In this document: piece by piece, positions 1 through 9,097 of the stretch
Numbering within the stretch: position 1 is the first letter of the stretch
Layout: every line of letters begins with the position of its first letter
Assembly (NCBI RefSeq): GCF_031987975.1
Contig: NZ_DALZYX010000010.1
Location: forward strand, 102,164-166,163
Length of the DNA stretch: 64,000 nucleotides
Reading direction: 5' to 3'
Origin: Pseudescherichia sp031987975
Lineage (GTDB): Bacteria; Pseudomonadota; Gammaproteobacteria; Enterobacterales; Enterobacteriaceae
Notes under the pieces: model-generated
Seen by the model: the letters and a program-made list of their open reading frames with translations, nothing else
Told to the model about the DNA's origin: nothing
Databases searched by the model: none
Made by a program: the position numbers and the translations under genes

Positions 1-1302
1 CTGGCAACGCGTCAGCGGGTGATGCACGAGCGGGCCAGCCGCCTGGCTTGGCTCGATCCGGTGCTCAATATGCCCAACCTGCGGGCGCTCAACCGCGCTC
101 TGGCGGATGCCCCCTGGTCGGTGCTCTGCTTTTTGCGTATCCCCGATCTGGAGCTGCTGGGGCGGCATTATGGTGTAATGCTGCGCATTCAGTACAAGCA
201 GATGCTATCGGAGTGGCTGAAGCAGAGCCTGCACCACAATGAGTGCGTCTACCACCTGTCGGGGCACGATATCGTGATCCGGTTGAATACCGAATCCCAT
301 GCGCTGCGCATTGCCGGGCTGGATAAGCTGATCAAGCAGTTCCGCTTCGCCTGGGACGGCATGCCGCTCCAGCCACAGGTGGGGATTAGCTACTGCTACG
401 TGCGCTCGCCCGTGTCGCATCTCTATCTCTTATTAGGGGAGCTGAGCACCACGGCGGATCTCTCTCTGGAGACCCACAGCCCGGAAAGCCTCCAGCATCG
501 CGGGGCAGTCAACCTCCAGCGCAGCCTGAAAAGCAAGGTGGAGATGATGAACCGCCTGCAGCGAGCGCTGGAGGAGGACAGGTTCCGCCTGATGGCGCAG
601 CCGATCGCGGGCGTACGCGGCGACGACTACCATGAGATACTGCTGCGTATGCTTGACGATAACGGGGAGCCGATCGGCCCGGATGCGTTCCTGCCGGTGG
701 CCCATGAGTTTGGTCTCTCGTCACGCATCGACCTGTGGGTGATTGAGCATACCCTGCGTTTTATGGCGCACTATCGGGAGAAGGAGCCTGGGGCGCGCTT
801 CTCCATCAACCTGTCACCCACCTCCGTCTGCCGGAGCAACTTTGCTCATGAGGTCGCCAGACTGCTTAAATGCTATGAGATTGAGGCCTGGCAGCTCATC
901 TTTGAGGTAACCGAGAGCAATTCGCTGAGCAATATCAACCAGGCAAACCAGACGCTGGGCCAGCTCCAGCAGATGGGCTGTCGGGTAGCTATCGACGATT
1001 TTGGTACCGGCTATGCCAGCTATGCGCGGCTGAAAAATGTTAACGCCGACATCCTGAAGATCGACGGCAGCTTTATCCGCAACCTGACCTCAAACAGTCT
1101 CGACTATCAGATCGTGGCCTCTATCTGCCATCTGGCACGAATGAAAAAGATGCAGGTAGTGGCAGAGTATGTAGAAAGCGAGGAGGTGCGCAGCGCAGCC
1201 GTGTCGCTGGGGATCGACTATCTGCAAGGGTATCTGATTGGTAAACCCGCGCCGCTTGAGGCGCTGATGGGGGATGCTCAGGCACTGTTTAAACGTGCCT
1301 GA
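1..1302 (+). CDS. pdeA: Cyclic-di-GMP phosphodiesterase PdeA/YfgF, C-terminal part (5' truncated by window edge)
   Basis: The reading frame is open from base 1, so the true start lies outside the window. About 433 codons are present, against a usual length near 750. The family has an N-terminal membrane MASE1 domain, a degenerate GGDEF domain and a C-terminal EAL domain; here the membrane part is missing and a GGDEF remnant precedes a full EAL domain (about residues 180-427 from the ATG at 19). The EAL signature reads EILLR. The metal and catalytic motifs FSINLSP, FEVTES, DDFGTGYAS, LKIDGSF and VVAEYVES are all kept, so hydrolysis of c-di-GMP to pGpG is expected. It converges on ppx, 17 bp away, as in E. 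coli. Confidence 0.93.
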   Translation: MATRQRVMHERASRLAWLDPVLNMPNLRALNRALADAPWSVLCFLRIPDLELLGRHYGVMLRIQYKQMLSEWLKQSLHHNECVYHLSGHDIVIRLNTESHALRIAGLDKLIKQFRFAWDGMPLQPQVGISYCYVRSPVSHLYLLLGELSTTADLSLETHSPESLQHRGAVNLQRSLKSKVEMMNRLQRALEEDRFRLMAQPIAGVRGDDYHEILLRMLDDNGEPIGPDAFLPVAHEFGLSSRIDLWVIEHTLRFMAHYREKEPGARFSINLSPTSVCRSNFAHEVARLLKCYEIEAWQLIFEVTESNSLSNINQANQTLGQLQQMGCRVAIDDFGTGYASYARLKNVNADILKIDGSFIRNLTSNSLDYQIVASICHLARMKKMQVVAEYVESEEVRSAAVSLGIDYLQGYLIGKPAPLEALMGDAQALFKRA

Positions 1303-1319
1303 GCATCAGAGGGGCAGGA

Positions 1320-2861
1320 TCAGGCTGCGACACCTGAGGAGTGCTCCTCTTCGATCTTCAGTAGCCAGCCGGTGACGCCTCCCCAGTAGTCCTGCTCCTT
1401 CTCCAGATCCAGCAGCACCAGCGCGTTCTGGCTGAACCAGTCGCGAGGGAAGCTAAGGGTCCAGTGGTGATCGTCGGTGGTCAGACGCAGAGTCGGTGGG
1501 GTGGTAGTCGCCTGGCGCTGGTTGTTCAGCAGCACGCCGAGGCGCAGGAGCTGGATCAGCGGCAGGAAATGCTTCTTCTTGAACAGGGTAAAGCGCGGCA
1601 GCTCGTCGAGCTTGATGCCTTTACGGTGGAAGCGCACCAGGGTCGCCATCATCAGCTGCTGCTCCTGATTAAAGCCCGGCAGATCGCTGTGTTGCAGAAT
1701 GTAGGCCGAGTGGCGGTGCATCCCGCTGTGGTTGATGTTCAGCCCAACCTCATGCAGCATCGCCGCCCACTTCAGCAGGGCGGCCAGCTGCGGATTCGCC
1801 AGCTTCGGATTCTGCGCCTCCCACTGCGCGTACATATGGGTCGTCGTCTCCAGTACGCGACGGGCCTGCTCCCGGTCAATATTGTACTGGTTGGCGAGGC
1901 TCTGCGCCGTGCGGCTGCGGATATCCTGATGACGGAAGCGCCCCTCCATTTCGTACAGCACCCCTTCACGCAGCGCACCGTCAGAGAGACGCAGCTCGCG
2001 AATGGCCAGCGCATCAAACACGCCGCAGAGAATTGCCAGGCCAGGTACGAAGACCGCTTTGCGGTCGTCGGAAAGCCCCGGCAGGTTGAGAGTGTCAAAG
2101 CTGGTATGCTTCAGCACCTCGGCGACTAGCTTATCCAGCCGCTCGGGAGTGATGAAACCATCTTTCTCGCCCATTGCCAGCAGCACTTCATGGGCAGCCT
2201 TGATGCTGCCTGATGCCCCCAGCGCCACGTTCCAGCCCTGAATGCGATACTGCCAGGTGAGGCTCTCCAGCTTCTGCACCGCCGCCATGCGAGCACGATG
2301 GAAGTTCTCCCGGTTGATGATTCGCCCCGGAAAGTAGGTTTGTGCAAAGCTGACGCAGCCCATGCGGCGGCTCTCCACCAGGATAGGCTGGAAATCTTCG
2401 CCGATCACCAGTTCCGTAGAGCCACCGCCGATATCAATCACCAGCTTGCGGCCTTTTTCCGGCTGCGTGTGCTCAACGCCCATAAAGATCAGCCGGGCCT
2501 CTTCGTTGCCAGAGATGATCTCAATCGGGTAGGGGATGACCTGCTCCGCACGCTTGAGGAAGTCCGCAGCGTTGGCGGCCTGGCGCAGGGTGTGCGTCCC
2601 GACGATGCAGACGTTGGCCGGGTCAAAGCCCTGCAGGCGTTCGGCAAACAGCGACAGGCAGCTCAGGCCGCGCTCAATCGCCTCTTCGCTAAGAACGCTA
2701 TTCTCATCCAGGCCATCGGCCAGGTGCACGCGCTGCTTCAGGCGGCCAATGATCTGCATGGCCCCATCCACCACGCGGGCAATGACCATGTGGAAACTGT
2801 TCGAACCGAGATCGACCGCAGCAAACTCCTGCGGGCGTGGGGTATTGTCATTTATCGGCAT
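1320..2861 (-). CDS. ppx: Exopolyphosphatase Ppx
   Basis: This enzyme removes terminal phosphates from long-chain polyphosphate. The 513-residue length equals the E. coli enzyme. The N-terminal actin-like fold shows AVDLGSNSFHMV at residues 15-26 and the phosphate-binding IDIGGGSTELV near residue 145. The C-terminal half is the HD-like domain, with MLHEVGLNINHSGMHRHS near residue 370. It starts 3 bp after the ppk stop codon, so the two are co-transcribed and probably translationally linked. Synthesis and breakdown of polyphosphate are thus under one promoter, the Pho-box promoter upstream of ppk. Confidence 0.97.
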   Translation of the reverse strand: MPINDNTPRPQEFAAVDLGSNSFHMVIARVVDGAMQIIGRLKQRVHLADGLDENSVLSEEAIERGLSCLSLFAERLQGFDPANVCIVGTHTLRQAANAADFLKRAEQVIPYPIEIISGNEEARLIFMGVEHTQPEKGRKLVIDIGGGSTELVIGEDFQPILVESRRMGCVSFAQTYFPGRIINRENFHRARMAAVQKLESLTWQYRIQGWNVALGASGSIKAAHEVLLAMGEKDGFITPERLDKLVAEVLKHTSFDTLNLPGLSDDRKAVFVPGLAILCGVFDALAIRELRLSDGALREGVLYEMEGRFRHQDIRSRTAQSLANQYNIDREQARRVLETTTHMYAQWEAQNPKLANPQLAALLKWAAMLHEVGLNINHSGMHRHSAYILQHSDLPGFNQEQQLMMATLVRFHRKGIKLDELPRFTLFKKKHFLPLIQLLRLGVLLNNQRQATTTPPTLRLTTDDHHWTLSFPRDWFSQNALVLLDLEKEQDYWGGVTGWLLKIEEEHSSGVAA

Positions 2862-2864
2862 AGA

Positions 2865-4925
2865 TTAGTCTGGTTGTTCGAGTGATTTGATGTAGTCGTA
2901 AATCGCCAACTGCGCGCGAACCTTGCGGCGGTTGCCCCGTTGCACATAGCGATTACTCAATTCCTTGTCGATATACCGCGCCTTTACGGTGTCGCTGAGC
3001 AGAAGCTCAATGATATCCAGCACGCGTTGCTTAAGGCGCGGATCGAGCAGCGGGGCCGCAACCTCAATACGGTAATCAATATTACGCGTCATCCAGTCGG
3101 CAGACGAGAGATAAACCTGCTTATCACCGCCATTTTCGAAAATATAGATGCGATCGTGCTCCAGATAGCGGTCCACGATGCTGATCACCCGGATATTGTC
3201 GCTCAGCCCTTCCAGCTCTGGGATCAGGGAGCACATACCGCGCACCAGTAGATTAACCGGCACGCCGGAGCCGGAGGCAGCATAGAGCCGATCCACCAGG
3301 CCTTTATCGACCAGGTTGTTGAGCTTCAGAGTGATCCCCGACGGCTGGCCGTTTTGCGCATTAGCAATTTCACGGTCAATCATGTCATACAGCAGGCGGC
3401 GCGAGTTTTGCGGCGACACCAGCAGGTACTCGAAGTGTACCGGCCGGTAGGGGTTCTCGATAAAGTTGAACACCCGGCGCACTTCATTAGTAATGCGCGC
3501 GTCGGCGGTGAGCAGGGAGTAGTCGGTATAGAGCCGGGCGGTCTTCTCGTTGAAGTTACCGGTACCGATATGGGCGTAGCGCACCACCTCATCATTCTCT
3601 TTACGCGAGATGAGGAACAGCTTGGCGTGGATTTTCAGCCCTGGCGCGGAGAAGATCACATGCGCCCCGGCCTCCGTCAGGCGTTTCGCCCAGTGAATGT
3701 TGGCCTCTTCATCGAAGCGCGCCTGGAGTTCCACCACCACGGTCACTTTCTTGCCGTTGTGAGCGGCGTGGATCATCGCATCGATGATGCGTGAATCTTT
3801 CGCCACGCGGTAGATGTTGATCTTGATCGCCAGCACGTTAGGGTCGAACGAGGCCTGGCGCAGCAGCTCCAGCACGTGCTCAAAGGTGTGGTACGGATAG
3901 TAGAGCAGCACGTCCCGCTCGCGAATGGCGTCGAAGCCGTTGCGGAAGTTATCGAACCAGACATGACGCAGGCGCGGCAGCGGCTTGTTTACCAGGTTGG
4001 CTTTGCCCACGTTCGGAAAGTTGATGAAGTCTTTGAAGTTGTGGTAGCGGCCGCCCGGTACAATAGAGTCATAGCGCGAAATAGTCAGCTTCTCGCGCAG
4101 CATCTCAACCATCGCGTCCGGCATATCGCGTTGGTAGACAAAGCGTACCGGCTCAGCGGTGAGGCGCTGCTTGAGGCTGGACGACATCAGCTCCATCAGG
4201 CTCGACTCCATCTCGTGCACCAGATCGTACTCGGCGTCACGGGTCATCTTCATCGAGTAGGCATTGAGCGCATCGTAGTCAAAGAAGCCGTAGAAGATAT
4301 CATCCAGGCAGTAGCGCAGAATGTTATCCAGCAGGATCATCGGCTTACGGCGGCGCGGCGTCTCCGGCGGCAGGTTGACGAAGCGCGGAACCTTATCCGA
4401 TGGGATCTCCAGCAGCGCGTAGCGAATGGTCTCCCCGCGAATGATCTCTACCGCCAGATAGGTGTAGTCATCCTTCAGGAACTGCACCAGATCGGTTTCG
4501 CGGTTGATCAGGATCGGCGTAATGTGCTGGCGCAGATAGTGTTTGAAGTAGTGACGCAGCCAGGTTTGCTGGTTCTCGGAGAGCTGGCGTTCGTTGATCA
4601 AAAAGATCTGGTTACGGGCCATCTCCAGCAGCAGGTCGTTATAGAGACCGTTGAACTCCTGGTCAGCTTTTAATACCCGGGTCTGGATCTTACCGAGCAG
4701 GTGTCGGGAGTGGGCGTTGGAGCCTTGCTCTTCGCTGATGATGATCCGGCGCTTTAGCTCAGCAAAGCGCACCTTGTAGAACTCATCAAGGTTGTTGGAG
4801 TAGATGCCCAGGAAACGCATTCGCTCAATAAGAGGGTTGCTCTTGTCGGCGGCTTCCTGCAGCACGCGTTCGTTAAACGCTAACCAGCTTAATTCTTTTT
4901 CGATGTATAGCTTTTCCTGACCCAT
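2865..4925 (-). CDS. ppk: Polyphosphate kinase Ppk1
   Basis: Ppk1 reversibly polymerises the gamma-phosphate of ATP into polyphosphate at the inner membrane. Its 686 residues compare with 688 in E. coli. It starts MGQEKLYIEKELSWLAFNERVLQ. The two phospholipase-D-like catalytic halves are visible: the autophosphorylated histidine lies in GLKIHAKLFLIS (about residue 435) and the second active-site histidine in YLEHDRIYIFENGG (about 590). It is the first gene of the ppk-ppx operon. A Pho box lies about 90 bp upstream, so induction by PhoB under phosphate starvation is likely. Confidence 0.97.
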   Translation of the reverse strand: MGQEKLYIEKELSWLAFNERVLQEAADKSNPLIERMRFLGIYSNNLDEFYKVRFAELKRRIIISEEQGSNAHSRHLLGKIQTRVLKADQEFNGLYNDLLLEMARNQIFLINERQLSENQQTWLRHYFKHYLRQHITPILINRETDLVQFLKDDYTYLAVEIIRGETIRYALLEIPSDKVPRFVNLPPETPRRRKPMILLDNILRYCLDDIFYGFFDYDALNAYSMKMTRDAEYDLVHEMESSLMELMSSSLKQRLTAEPVRFVYQRDMPDAMVEMLREKLTISRYDSIVPGGRYHNFKDFINFPNVGKANLVNKPLPRLRHVWFDNFRNGFDAIRERDVLLYYPYHTFEHVLELLRQASFDPNVLAIKINIYRVAKDSRIIDAMIHAAHNGKKVTVVVELQARFDEEANIHWAKRLTEAGAHVIFSAPGLKIHAKLFLISRKENDEVVRYAHIGTGNFNEKTARLYTDYSLLTADARITNEVRRVFNFIENPYRPVHFEYLLVSPQNSRRLLYDMIDREIANAQNGQPSGITLKLNNLVDKGLVDRLYAASGSGVPVNLLVRGMCSLIPELEGLSDNIRVISIVDRYLEHDRIYIFENGGDKQVYLSSADWMTRNIDYRIEVAAPLLDPRLKQRVLDIIELLLSDTVKARYIDKELSNRYVQRGNRRKVRAQLAIYDYIKSLEQPD

Positions 4926-5012
4926 TACAACTCACACTCCGGTTCAATCTCGGGACGTGGCAAATCCATCTCAGCCTTTATTATGGTGAGAATTACCACA
5001 GCTTGTCCAATT

Positions 5013-5032
5013 GTGACAGATAAGTATGACAG
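5013..5032 (-). promoter_or_regulatory. Pho box upstream of ppk
   Basis: On the minus strand the site reads CTGTCATACTTATCTGTCAC: two CTGTCA half-sites 11 bp apart, start to start, matching the PhoB consensus closely. A plausible -10 (GGTAAT, in the context TGTGGTAAT) follows about 15 bp downstream. The placement fits PhoB-activated ppk transcription, which is known in enterobacteria. The site is seen directly; its function is inferred. Confidence 0.8.
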
Positions 5033-5055
5033 TAATCTGATAATGCAGCGTTTAT

Positions 5056-5081
5056 TGCCGGACGAGGCAGGCTGTCCGGCA
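5056..5081. repeat. REP-like palindrome after purN
   Basis: TGCCGGAC and GTCCGGCA form a perfect 8-bp inverted repeat around a 10-nt loop, 9 bp past the purN stop codon. The GCCGGA(C/T)...GTCCGGC pattern is typical of REP/PU elements. It may stabilise or terminate the purMN transcript before the ppk promoter. Confidence 0.6.
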
Positions 5082-5090
5082 GTAAATATA

Positions 5091-5729
5091 CTACTCGGCG
5101 GCGTGTCCTTGCGGGGGGAGCGGGATGCCATCGAGCCACGCGGCGCCGTCGCGCATCGCCAGACGGCCATCAATAAACCAGCTTACCACCAGGGGATAGA
5201 TCGCATGCTCCTGGGTCTGGACGCGATCGGTCACGTCCTCTTCACTGTCGCCGGGAAATACCGGCACTTTGGCTTGCAGGATCACCGGTCCGCCGTCCAG
5301 CTCGTCGGTAACGAAATGCACGGAGGTGCCGTGCTCTTCGTCGCCGTTGGCCAGCGCCTGACGGTGAGTATGCAGGCCAGGGTATTTCGGCAGCAGGGAG
5401 GGGTGGATATTCAGCAGGCGGCCCTGATAGTGGGCGACAAACTCAGGGCTGAGAATGCGCATATAGCCCGCCAGCACCACCAGATCCGGGGCGTAGGCGT
5501 CGATCTCCATCATCAGCTCACGGTCAAAAGCTTCACGGCTGGCAAACTGGTCAGCCGTGATGGCGTGGGCCGCAATCTCGGCCTCACGCGCGCGTTGCAG
5601 GCCGAACGCGTCGGCCTTGTTACTGAATACCGCACGGATAGTGGCGTTAATTCTCTTCTGCGTACAGGCGTCGATAATTGCCTGCAAGTTGCTTCCGTTA
5701 CCGGAAATGAGCACCACTATGTTTTTCAT
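5091..5729 (-). CDS. purN: Phosphoribosylglycinamide formyltransferase 1 (GAR transformylase)
   Basis: PurN transfers a formyl group from 10-formyl-tetrahydrofolate to GAR, the third step of purine synthesis. The 212-residue protein has the N-terminal GNGSNLQAI phosphate loop (residues 10-18), the catalytic HPSLLPKYPGLHTH region (His108 in E. coli numbering) and the folate-site DELDGGPVI with the catalytic Asp just before it. The ATG overlaps the purM stop codon as ATGA, so translation is coupled. The operon is controlled by the PurR site between purM and upp. Confidence 0.97.
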   Translation of the reverse strand: MKNIVVLISGNGSNLQAIIDACTQKRINATIRAVFSNKADAFGLQRAREAEIAAHAITADQFASREAFDRELMMEIDAYAPDLVVLAGYMRILSPEFVAHYQGRLLNIHPSLLPKYPGLHTHRQALANGDEEHGTSVHFVTDELDGGPVILQAKVPVFPGDSEEDVTDRVQTQEHAIYPLVVSWFIDGRLAMRDGAAWLDGIPLPPQGHAAE

Positions 5730-6763
5730 TCGATGACCACGCGCTCGCTGGAATCAGAGGCTTTAATCATACCGATTTTCCATGCCTTTTCACCTTTCGC
5801 GTTCATCAGTTCGATCGCTTTATCTGCATCCTGGGCAGAGAGGGCGATGACCATGCCGACGCCGCAGTTAAAGGTGCGGTACATCTCATGCTGGCTCACG
5901 TTGCCTGCCTGCTGTAACCAGTTGAAGACGGAAGGCCACTGCCAGCTGGATTCGTCGATCACGGCCTGGGTGTTGTCCGGCAGCACGCGCGGAATGTTCT
6001 CCCAGAAGCCGCCGCCGGTGAGGTGGGCGATGGCGTGCACGTCAACGCTGGCAATCAGCTCAAGAATGTTTTTCACGTAGATGCGGGTCGGGGCGAGGAG
6101 GTGATCCGCCAGCGACTGACCGTCGAGCTGGGTGGTTTCCGGATCGCAGCCGCTTACCTCAACGATTTTGCGCACCAGCGAGTAGCCGTTAGAGTGCGGG
6201 CCGCTGGAGCCAAGGGCGATCAGCACGTCGCCGTCGGTCACTTTAGAGCCGTCGATGATTTCCGATTTCTCAACTACGCCCACGCAGAAGCCCGCGACGT
6301 CATAATCTTCGCCATGGTACATGCCTGGCATTTCAGCAGTTTCGCCGCCCACCAGCGCACAGCCGGACTGCAAGCAGCCTTCTGCGATGCCATTGATTAC
6401 GCTGGCAGCGGTGTCGACGTCCAGCTTGCCGGTAGCGTAGTAGTCGAGGAAGAAGAGCGGCTCAGCGCCCTGAACCACCAGATCGTTAACGCACATGGCC
6501 ACCAGATCGATACCGATAGTGTCATGACGCTTAAGGTCCATCGCCAGACGCAGCTTGGTGCCCACGCCGTCAGTACCGGAAACCAGCACCGGCTCACGAT
6601 ATTTTTGCGGCAGCGCGCACAGCGCACCGAAGCCACCCAGTCCACCCATCACTTCCGGGCGGCGGGTTTTCTTCACTACGCCTTTGATTCGGTCAACCAG
6701 TGCATTACCTGCGTCAATATCAACACCGGCATCTTTGTAGCTAAGAGAGGTTTTATCGGTCAC
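5726..6763 (-). CDS. purM: Phosphoribosylformylglycinamidine cyclo-ligase (AIR synthetase)
   Basis: PurM closes the imidazole ring of AIR using ATP, step five of purine synthesis. A GTG start at 6763 gives 345 residues, beginning (M)TDKTSLSYKDAG, the same length and start as E. coli. It is preceded by GGGGAT about 8 bp upstream. A second in-frame GTG at 6778 would add five residues but has no better ribosome site. Family motifs SGTDGVGTKL, DYYATGKLD and GGETAEMPGMY are intact. It is the first gene of purMN and diverges from upp. Confidence 0.95.
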   Translation of the reverse strand: MTDKTSLSYKDAGVDIDAGNALVDRIKGVVKKTRRPEVMGGLGGFGALCALPQKYREPVLVSGTDGVGTKLRLAMDLKRHDTIGIDLVAMCVNDLVVQGAEPLFFLDYYATGKLDVDTAASVINGIAEGCLQSGCALVGGETAEMPGMYHGEDYDVAGFCVGVVEKSEIIDGSKVTDGDVLIALGSSGPHSNGYSLVRKIVEVSGCDPETTQLDGQSLADHLLAPTRIYVKNILELIASVDVHAIAHLTGGGFWENIPRVLPDNTQAVIDESSWQWPSVFNWLQQAGNVSQHEMYRTFNCGVGMVIALSAQDADKAIELMNAKGEKAWKIGMIKASDSSERVVIE

Positions 6764-6818
6764 TGCTTGGATCCCCACATGGCGATAGAAATAAAATTCG
6801 GCGCAATTCTAACAGCCA

Positions 6819-6834
6819 AGGCAAACGTTTGCGA
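6819..6834. promoter_or_regulatory. PurR operator between purM and upp
   Basis: The 16-mer AGGCAAACGTTTGCGA contains the perfect palindrome GCAAACGTTTGC and matches the PurR consensus ACGCAAACGTTTGCGT at 14 of 16 positions. It lies 56 bp upstream of the purM start, where PurR with hypoxanthine or guanine would repress purMN. An effect on the divergent upp promoter is possible but unproven. Confidence 0.88.
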
Positions 6835-6935
6835 GTCCATTATTCATGGCTCTCAGAGAACGTTGCGATATACTGATTTTCAGTCTGATTGATCGGGATC
6901 AACGCTCTACCTATAGCGCAACGGAAAAAAAGCGG

Positions 6936-6941
6936 TATAAT
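6936..6941 (+). promoter_or_regulatory. Probable -10 element of the upp promoter
   Basis: TATAAT is a perfect -10 hexamer 48 bp before the upp start. The hexamer 17 bp upstream (ATAGCG) is a poor -35, so the promoter may rely on other contacts or an activator. Confidence 0.5.
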
Positions 6942-6989
6942 CCGGCGATTTTTTTTGTGGCTGCCAACTGTCTGGGGAAGGAGAAGAGT

Positions 6990-7616
6990 ATGAAGATCGT
7001 GGAAGTAAAACACCCACTCGTCAAACACAAGCTGGGACTGATGCGTGAGCATGACATCAGCACCAAACGCTTTCGTGAACTCGCCTCTGAAGTAGGCAGC
7101 CTGCTGACCTATGAAGCGACCGCCGATCTGGAAACCGAGAAGGTGACCATTGAGGGCTGGAACGGCCCGGTGGAAATCGAGCAGATCAAAGGTAAAAAAA
7201 TTACCGTGGTGCCGATCCTGCGTGCCGGTCTGGGGATGATGGAAGGGGTGCTGGAGCACGTGCCGAGCGCGCGTATCAGCGTGGTCGGTGTCTACCGCGA
7301 CGAAACAACCCTGGAGCCAGTACCTTACTTCCAGAAGCTGGTATCGAACATCGACGAGCGTATGGCGCTGGTGGTGGACCCGATGCTGGCAACCGGCGGC
7401 TCGATGATCGCCACCATCGACCTGCTGAAGAAAGCGGGCTGCACCAGCATCAAGGTGCTGGTTCTGGTTGCTGCTCCGGAAGGCGTGGCCGCGTTGGAGA
7501 AGGCGCATCCGGATATCGAACTCTATACCGCATCGGTCGATCAGGGCCTTAACGAGCACGGGTACATTATTCCTGGCCTCGGCGATGCCGGCGACAAGAT
7601 TTTTGGTACCAAGTGA
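6990..7616 (+). CDS. upp: Uracil phosphoribosyltransferase
   Basis: Upp makes UMP from uracil and PRPP, the salvage step for uracil brought in by the adjacent UraA. The ATG at 6990 gives MKIVEVKHPLVKHK and 208 residues, the family length, with GGGGAAGGAGAAG as the ribosome site; a longer frame from 6846 has no such support. Motifs are the PRPP-binding VVDPMLATGGSM (about residue 130) and the uracil-binding C-terminal GYIIPGLGDAGD. It is followed by an intrinsic terminator, then uraA. Confidence 0.97.
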   Translation: MKIVEVKHPLVKHKLGLMREHDISTKRFRELASEVGSLLTYEATADLETEKVTIEGWNGPVEIEQIKGKKITVVPILRAGLGMMEGVLEHVPSARISVVGVYRDETTLEPVPYFQKLVSNIDERMALVVDPMLATGGSMIATIDLLKKAGCTSIKVLVLVAAPEGVAALEKAHPDIELYTASVDQGLNEHGYIIPGLGDAGDKIFGTK

Positions 7617-7633
7617 TTGAATAAATGAAAAAG

Positions 7634-7661
7634 AGCCGACTTTGATAGTCGGCTTTTTTTT
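7634..7661 (+). terminator. Intrinsic terminator between upp and uraA
   Basis: AGCCGACT and AGTCGGCT form an 8-bp stem with a 5-nt loop, followed by a run of eight T. It lies 17 bp after the upp stop. It probably attenuates rather than separates expression of uraA, since the two genes act in one pathway. Confidence 0.9.
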
Positions 7662-7713
7662 GAATAAAAGACGCAGTTCGCCTTATACAAAACACAACTC
7701 AGAGGAAAACACT

Positions 7714-9003
7714 ATGACGCGCCGTGCTATCGGGGTGAGTGAAAGACCGCCGCTTTTACAGACAATCCCGCTTAGTTTACAGCATCTGTTCGCCATGTTT
7801 GGCGCAACCGTGCTGGTGCCAATCCTGTTTCACATTAACCCGGCCACCGTGCTGCTGTTTAACGGCATCGGGACGCTGCTCTATCTCTTTATCTGTAAGG
7901 GTAAGATCCCTGCCTATCTGGGTTCCAGCTTTGCGTTTATCTCTCCGGTGCTGCTCCTGCTGCCGCTCGGCTACGAGGTGGCGCTCGGCGGGTTTATTAT
8001 GTGCGGCGTACTGTTCTGCCTGGTGTCGTTTATCGTTAAGAAAGCGGGCACCGGCTGGCTGGACGTAATGTTCCCTCCGGCGGCGATGGGGGCGATCGTG
8101 GCCGTTATCGGCCTGGAGCTGGCAGGCGTTGCCGCCAACATGGCGGGCCTGCTGCCGGCAGAAGGGCAGTCTGCGGACAGCAAAACGGTGATCATCTCCC
8201 TGGTCACGCTGGCGGTAACCGTGTTTGGCTCGGTGCTGTTCCGTGGTTTCCTGGCGATTATCCCGATCCTGATCGGCGTGCTGGCGGGCTATGCGCTGTC
8301 GTTCGCCATGGGCGTGGTGGATACCACCCCGATTGCCCAGGCGCACTGGTTTGCTCTGCCGACCTTCTACACCCCGCGCTTTGAGTGGTTTGCCATCTTC
8401 ACCATCCTGCCTGCGGCGTTGGTGGTGATTGCCGAGCACGTTGGCCATCTGGTGGTCACGGCCAACATCGTCAAGCGCGATCTGATCCGCGACCCGGGCC
8501 TGCACCGCTCGATGTTTGCCAACGGCTTCTCTACCATCATCTCCGGCTTCTTCGGCTCTACGCCAAACACTACCTACGGCGAGAATATCGGCGTGATGGC
8601 GATTACCCGCGTCTACAGCACCTGGGTGATCGGCGGGGCGGCGATCATTGCCATTCTGCTCTCCTGCGTCGGCAAGCTGGCGGCGGCTATCCAAATTATC
8701 CCGGTTCCGGTGATGGGCGGCGTGTCGCTGCTGCTGTACGGGGTAATCGGCGCATCCGGTATTCGCGTGCTGATTGAGTCCAAGGTGGACTACAGCAAAG
8801 CGCAGAACCTGATCCTCACCTCGGTGATCCTGATCATCGGCGTCAGCGGGGCGAAGGTGCACATCGGTGCGGCAGAGCTGAAGGGCATGGCGCTGGCCAC
8901 CATCGTCGGCATCGGCCTGGCGCTGATCTTCAAGCTGATCAGCGTTCTGCGTCCGGAAGAAGAGGTGATTGACGCCCAGGAGAACGACGTCACTCCGCAT
9001 TAA
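7714..9003 (+). CDS. uraA: Uracil:proton symporter UraA
   Basis: UraA is the inner-membrane uracil permease of the NAT/NCS2 family, with 14 membrane segments in the known structure. The ATG at 7714 has an AGAGGA ribosome site and gives MTRRAIGVSERPPLL and 429 residues, equal to E. coli. An upstream in-frame start at 7642 would lie inside the upp terminator and is rejected. The protein is hydrophobic throughout. It keeps the substrate-site regions IAEHVGHLVVT (family Glu241 and His245) and FGSTPNTTYGENIGVMAI (family Glu290). Confidence 0.97.
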   Translation: MTRRAIGVSERPPLLQTIPLSLQHLFAMFGATVLVPILFHINPATVLLFNGIGTLLYLFICKGKIPAYLGSSFAFISPVLLLLPLGYEVALGGFIMCGVLFCLVSFIVKKAGTGWLDVMFPPAAMGAIVAVIGLELAGVAANMAGLLPAEGQSADSKTVIISLVTLAVTVFGSVLFRGFLAIIPILIGVLAGYALSFAMGVVDTTPIAQAHWFALPTFYTPRFEWFAIFTILPAALVVIAEHVGHLVVTANIVKRDLIRDPGLHRSMFANGFSTIISGFFGSTPNTTYGENIGVMAITRVYSTWVIGGAAIIAILLSCVGKLAAAIQIIPVPVMGGVSLLLYGVIGASGIRVLIESKVDYSKAQNLILTSVILIIGVSGAKVHIGAAELKGMALATIVGIGLALIFKLISVLRPEEEVIDAQENDVTPH

Positions 9004-9011
9004 TCTGGAAA

Positions 9012-9038
9012 TTGAACCGGGCGTCGTGCCCGGTTCAA
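9012..9038 (+). terminator. Hairpin after uraA
   Basis: TTGAACCGGGC and GCCCGGTTCAA form a perfect 11-bp stem with a 5-nt loop, starting 8 bp after the uraA stop. There is no clear T-run, so it is a terminator-like or mRNA-stabilising hairpin before hda. Confidence 0.55.
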
Positions 9039-9097
9039 ACCGCGCATCGTTTTGTGGTAAACTCGCTGCGTTTAACGTAAGCCCTGTTGAGGTATCT

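Noticed and set aside
7777..9000. 407-codon frame antisense to uraA
   Set aside because: Composition (His, Asp, Gln-rich) and complete overlap with a conserved permease show it is a shadow.
8969..9097. N-terminal extension of Hda from an ATG inside uraA
   Set aside because: The extra residues are not conserved, and the extension would pass through the uraA stop region and a hairpin.
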